A DNA stretch of 5,358 bases from JACQNR01 sp049515175 (GTDB lineage: Bacteria; Acidobacteriota; Terriglobia; UBA7540). Location of the stretch: assembly GCA_049515175.1 (NCBI GenBank), contig JBEKUI010000291.1:1-5358 (forward strand). The letters run 5' to 3'. Below are positions 5,328 to 5,358 of the stretch, one piece after another. Both the position numbers and the translations under genes were made by a program. Position 1 is the stretch's first letter. Each line of letters starts with the position of its first letter. Under the pieces are notes generated by a model, which was not told the DNA's origin, made no database searches, and saw nothing but the letters and a program-made list of their open reading frames with translations.

Positions 5328-5358
5328 GTGAAACCTATTATTATTGCAGGGGGCGGCC
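5328..5358 (+). CDS. Start of a probable FAD/NAD(P)-binding oxidoreductase (runs off the right edge)
   Basis: Ten codons are visible, reading MKPIIIAGGG from a GTG start. A short charged lead, a hydrophobic beta strand (PIIIA) and the start of a glycine-rich loop (GGG, first part of GxGxxG) at the very N-terminus are the usual opening of Rossmann-fold FAD-dependent monooxygenases, hydroxylases, reductases and amine oxidases. The ribosome binding site at 5315-5320 supports the start. The substrate and exact family cannot be told from ten residues, and a glycosyltransferase of the MurG type (which also starts with a beta strand and a glycine-rich loop) is an alternative. Confidence 0.5.
   Translation, partial: MKPIIIAGGG

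Overview
This is a GC-rich bacterial chromosomal segment. Two complete DNA-metabolism genes, dprA and topA, lie head to tail on the + strand. They are flanked by accessory material: the 5' end of an IS630-family transposase on the left, then on the right a Uma2-family nuclease-like gene, a small membrane protein, and the first codons of what looks like an FAD/NAD-binding oxidoreductase. The dprA-topA pairing, the Uma2 gene and the heptamer-type intergenic repeat together suggest an Acidobacteriota-like soil or environmental bacterium. That is inference; no rRNA or other taxonomic marker is present.

Layout. 1-232 (-): N-terminal helix-turn-helix part of an IS630-type transposase that runs off the left edge; the insertion sequence tip is near 268-277. 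278-476: intergenic, with two small perfect-stem hairpins (409-430 and 439-462) just before dprA. 477-1610 (+): dprA. 1611-1787: gap whose two sides carry a degenerate 7-bp tandem repeat in opposite orientation, forming an inverted repeat that ends 9 bases before the topA start codon. 1788-4205 (+): topA with five C-terminal zinc-finger motifs. 4206-4294: short convergent gap with stem-loops that may end topA transcription. 4295-4843 (-): Uma2-family protein. 4844-4977: divergent gap with candidate promoters for both sides. 4978-5256 (+): small protein with two predicted membrane segments, visibly less GC-biased than dprA and topA. 5257-5327: gap with a good ribosome binding site, leading to a GTG-started partial CDS at 5328.

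How the genes relate. DprA loads RecA on incoming single-stranded DNA during transformation, and TopA relaxes negative supercoils, so both act on DNA topology or recombination. Their adjacency is seen in many bacteria, but the sequence shows no overlap or tight coupling, and a repeat element separates them. The Uma2 gene, the membrane protein and the IS are accessory. I see no convincing new multi-gene system here. The best leads are the heptamer inverted repeat that seems to have displaced the topA ribosome binding site, the identical promoter-to-ATG geometry of the two minus-strand genes (possibly leaderless), and the structured, Shine-Dalgarno-less leader of dprA.
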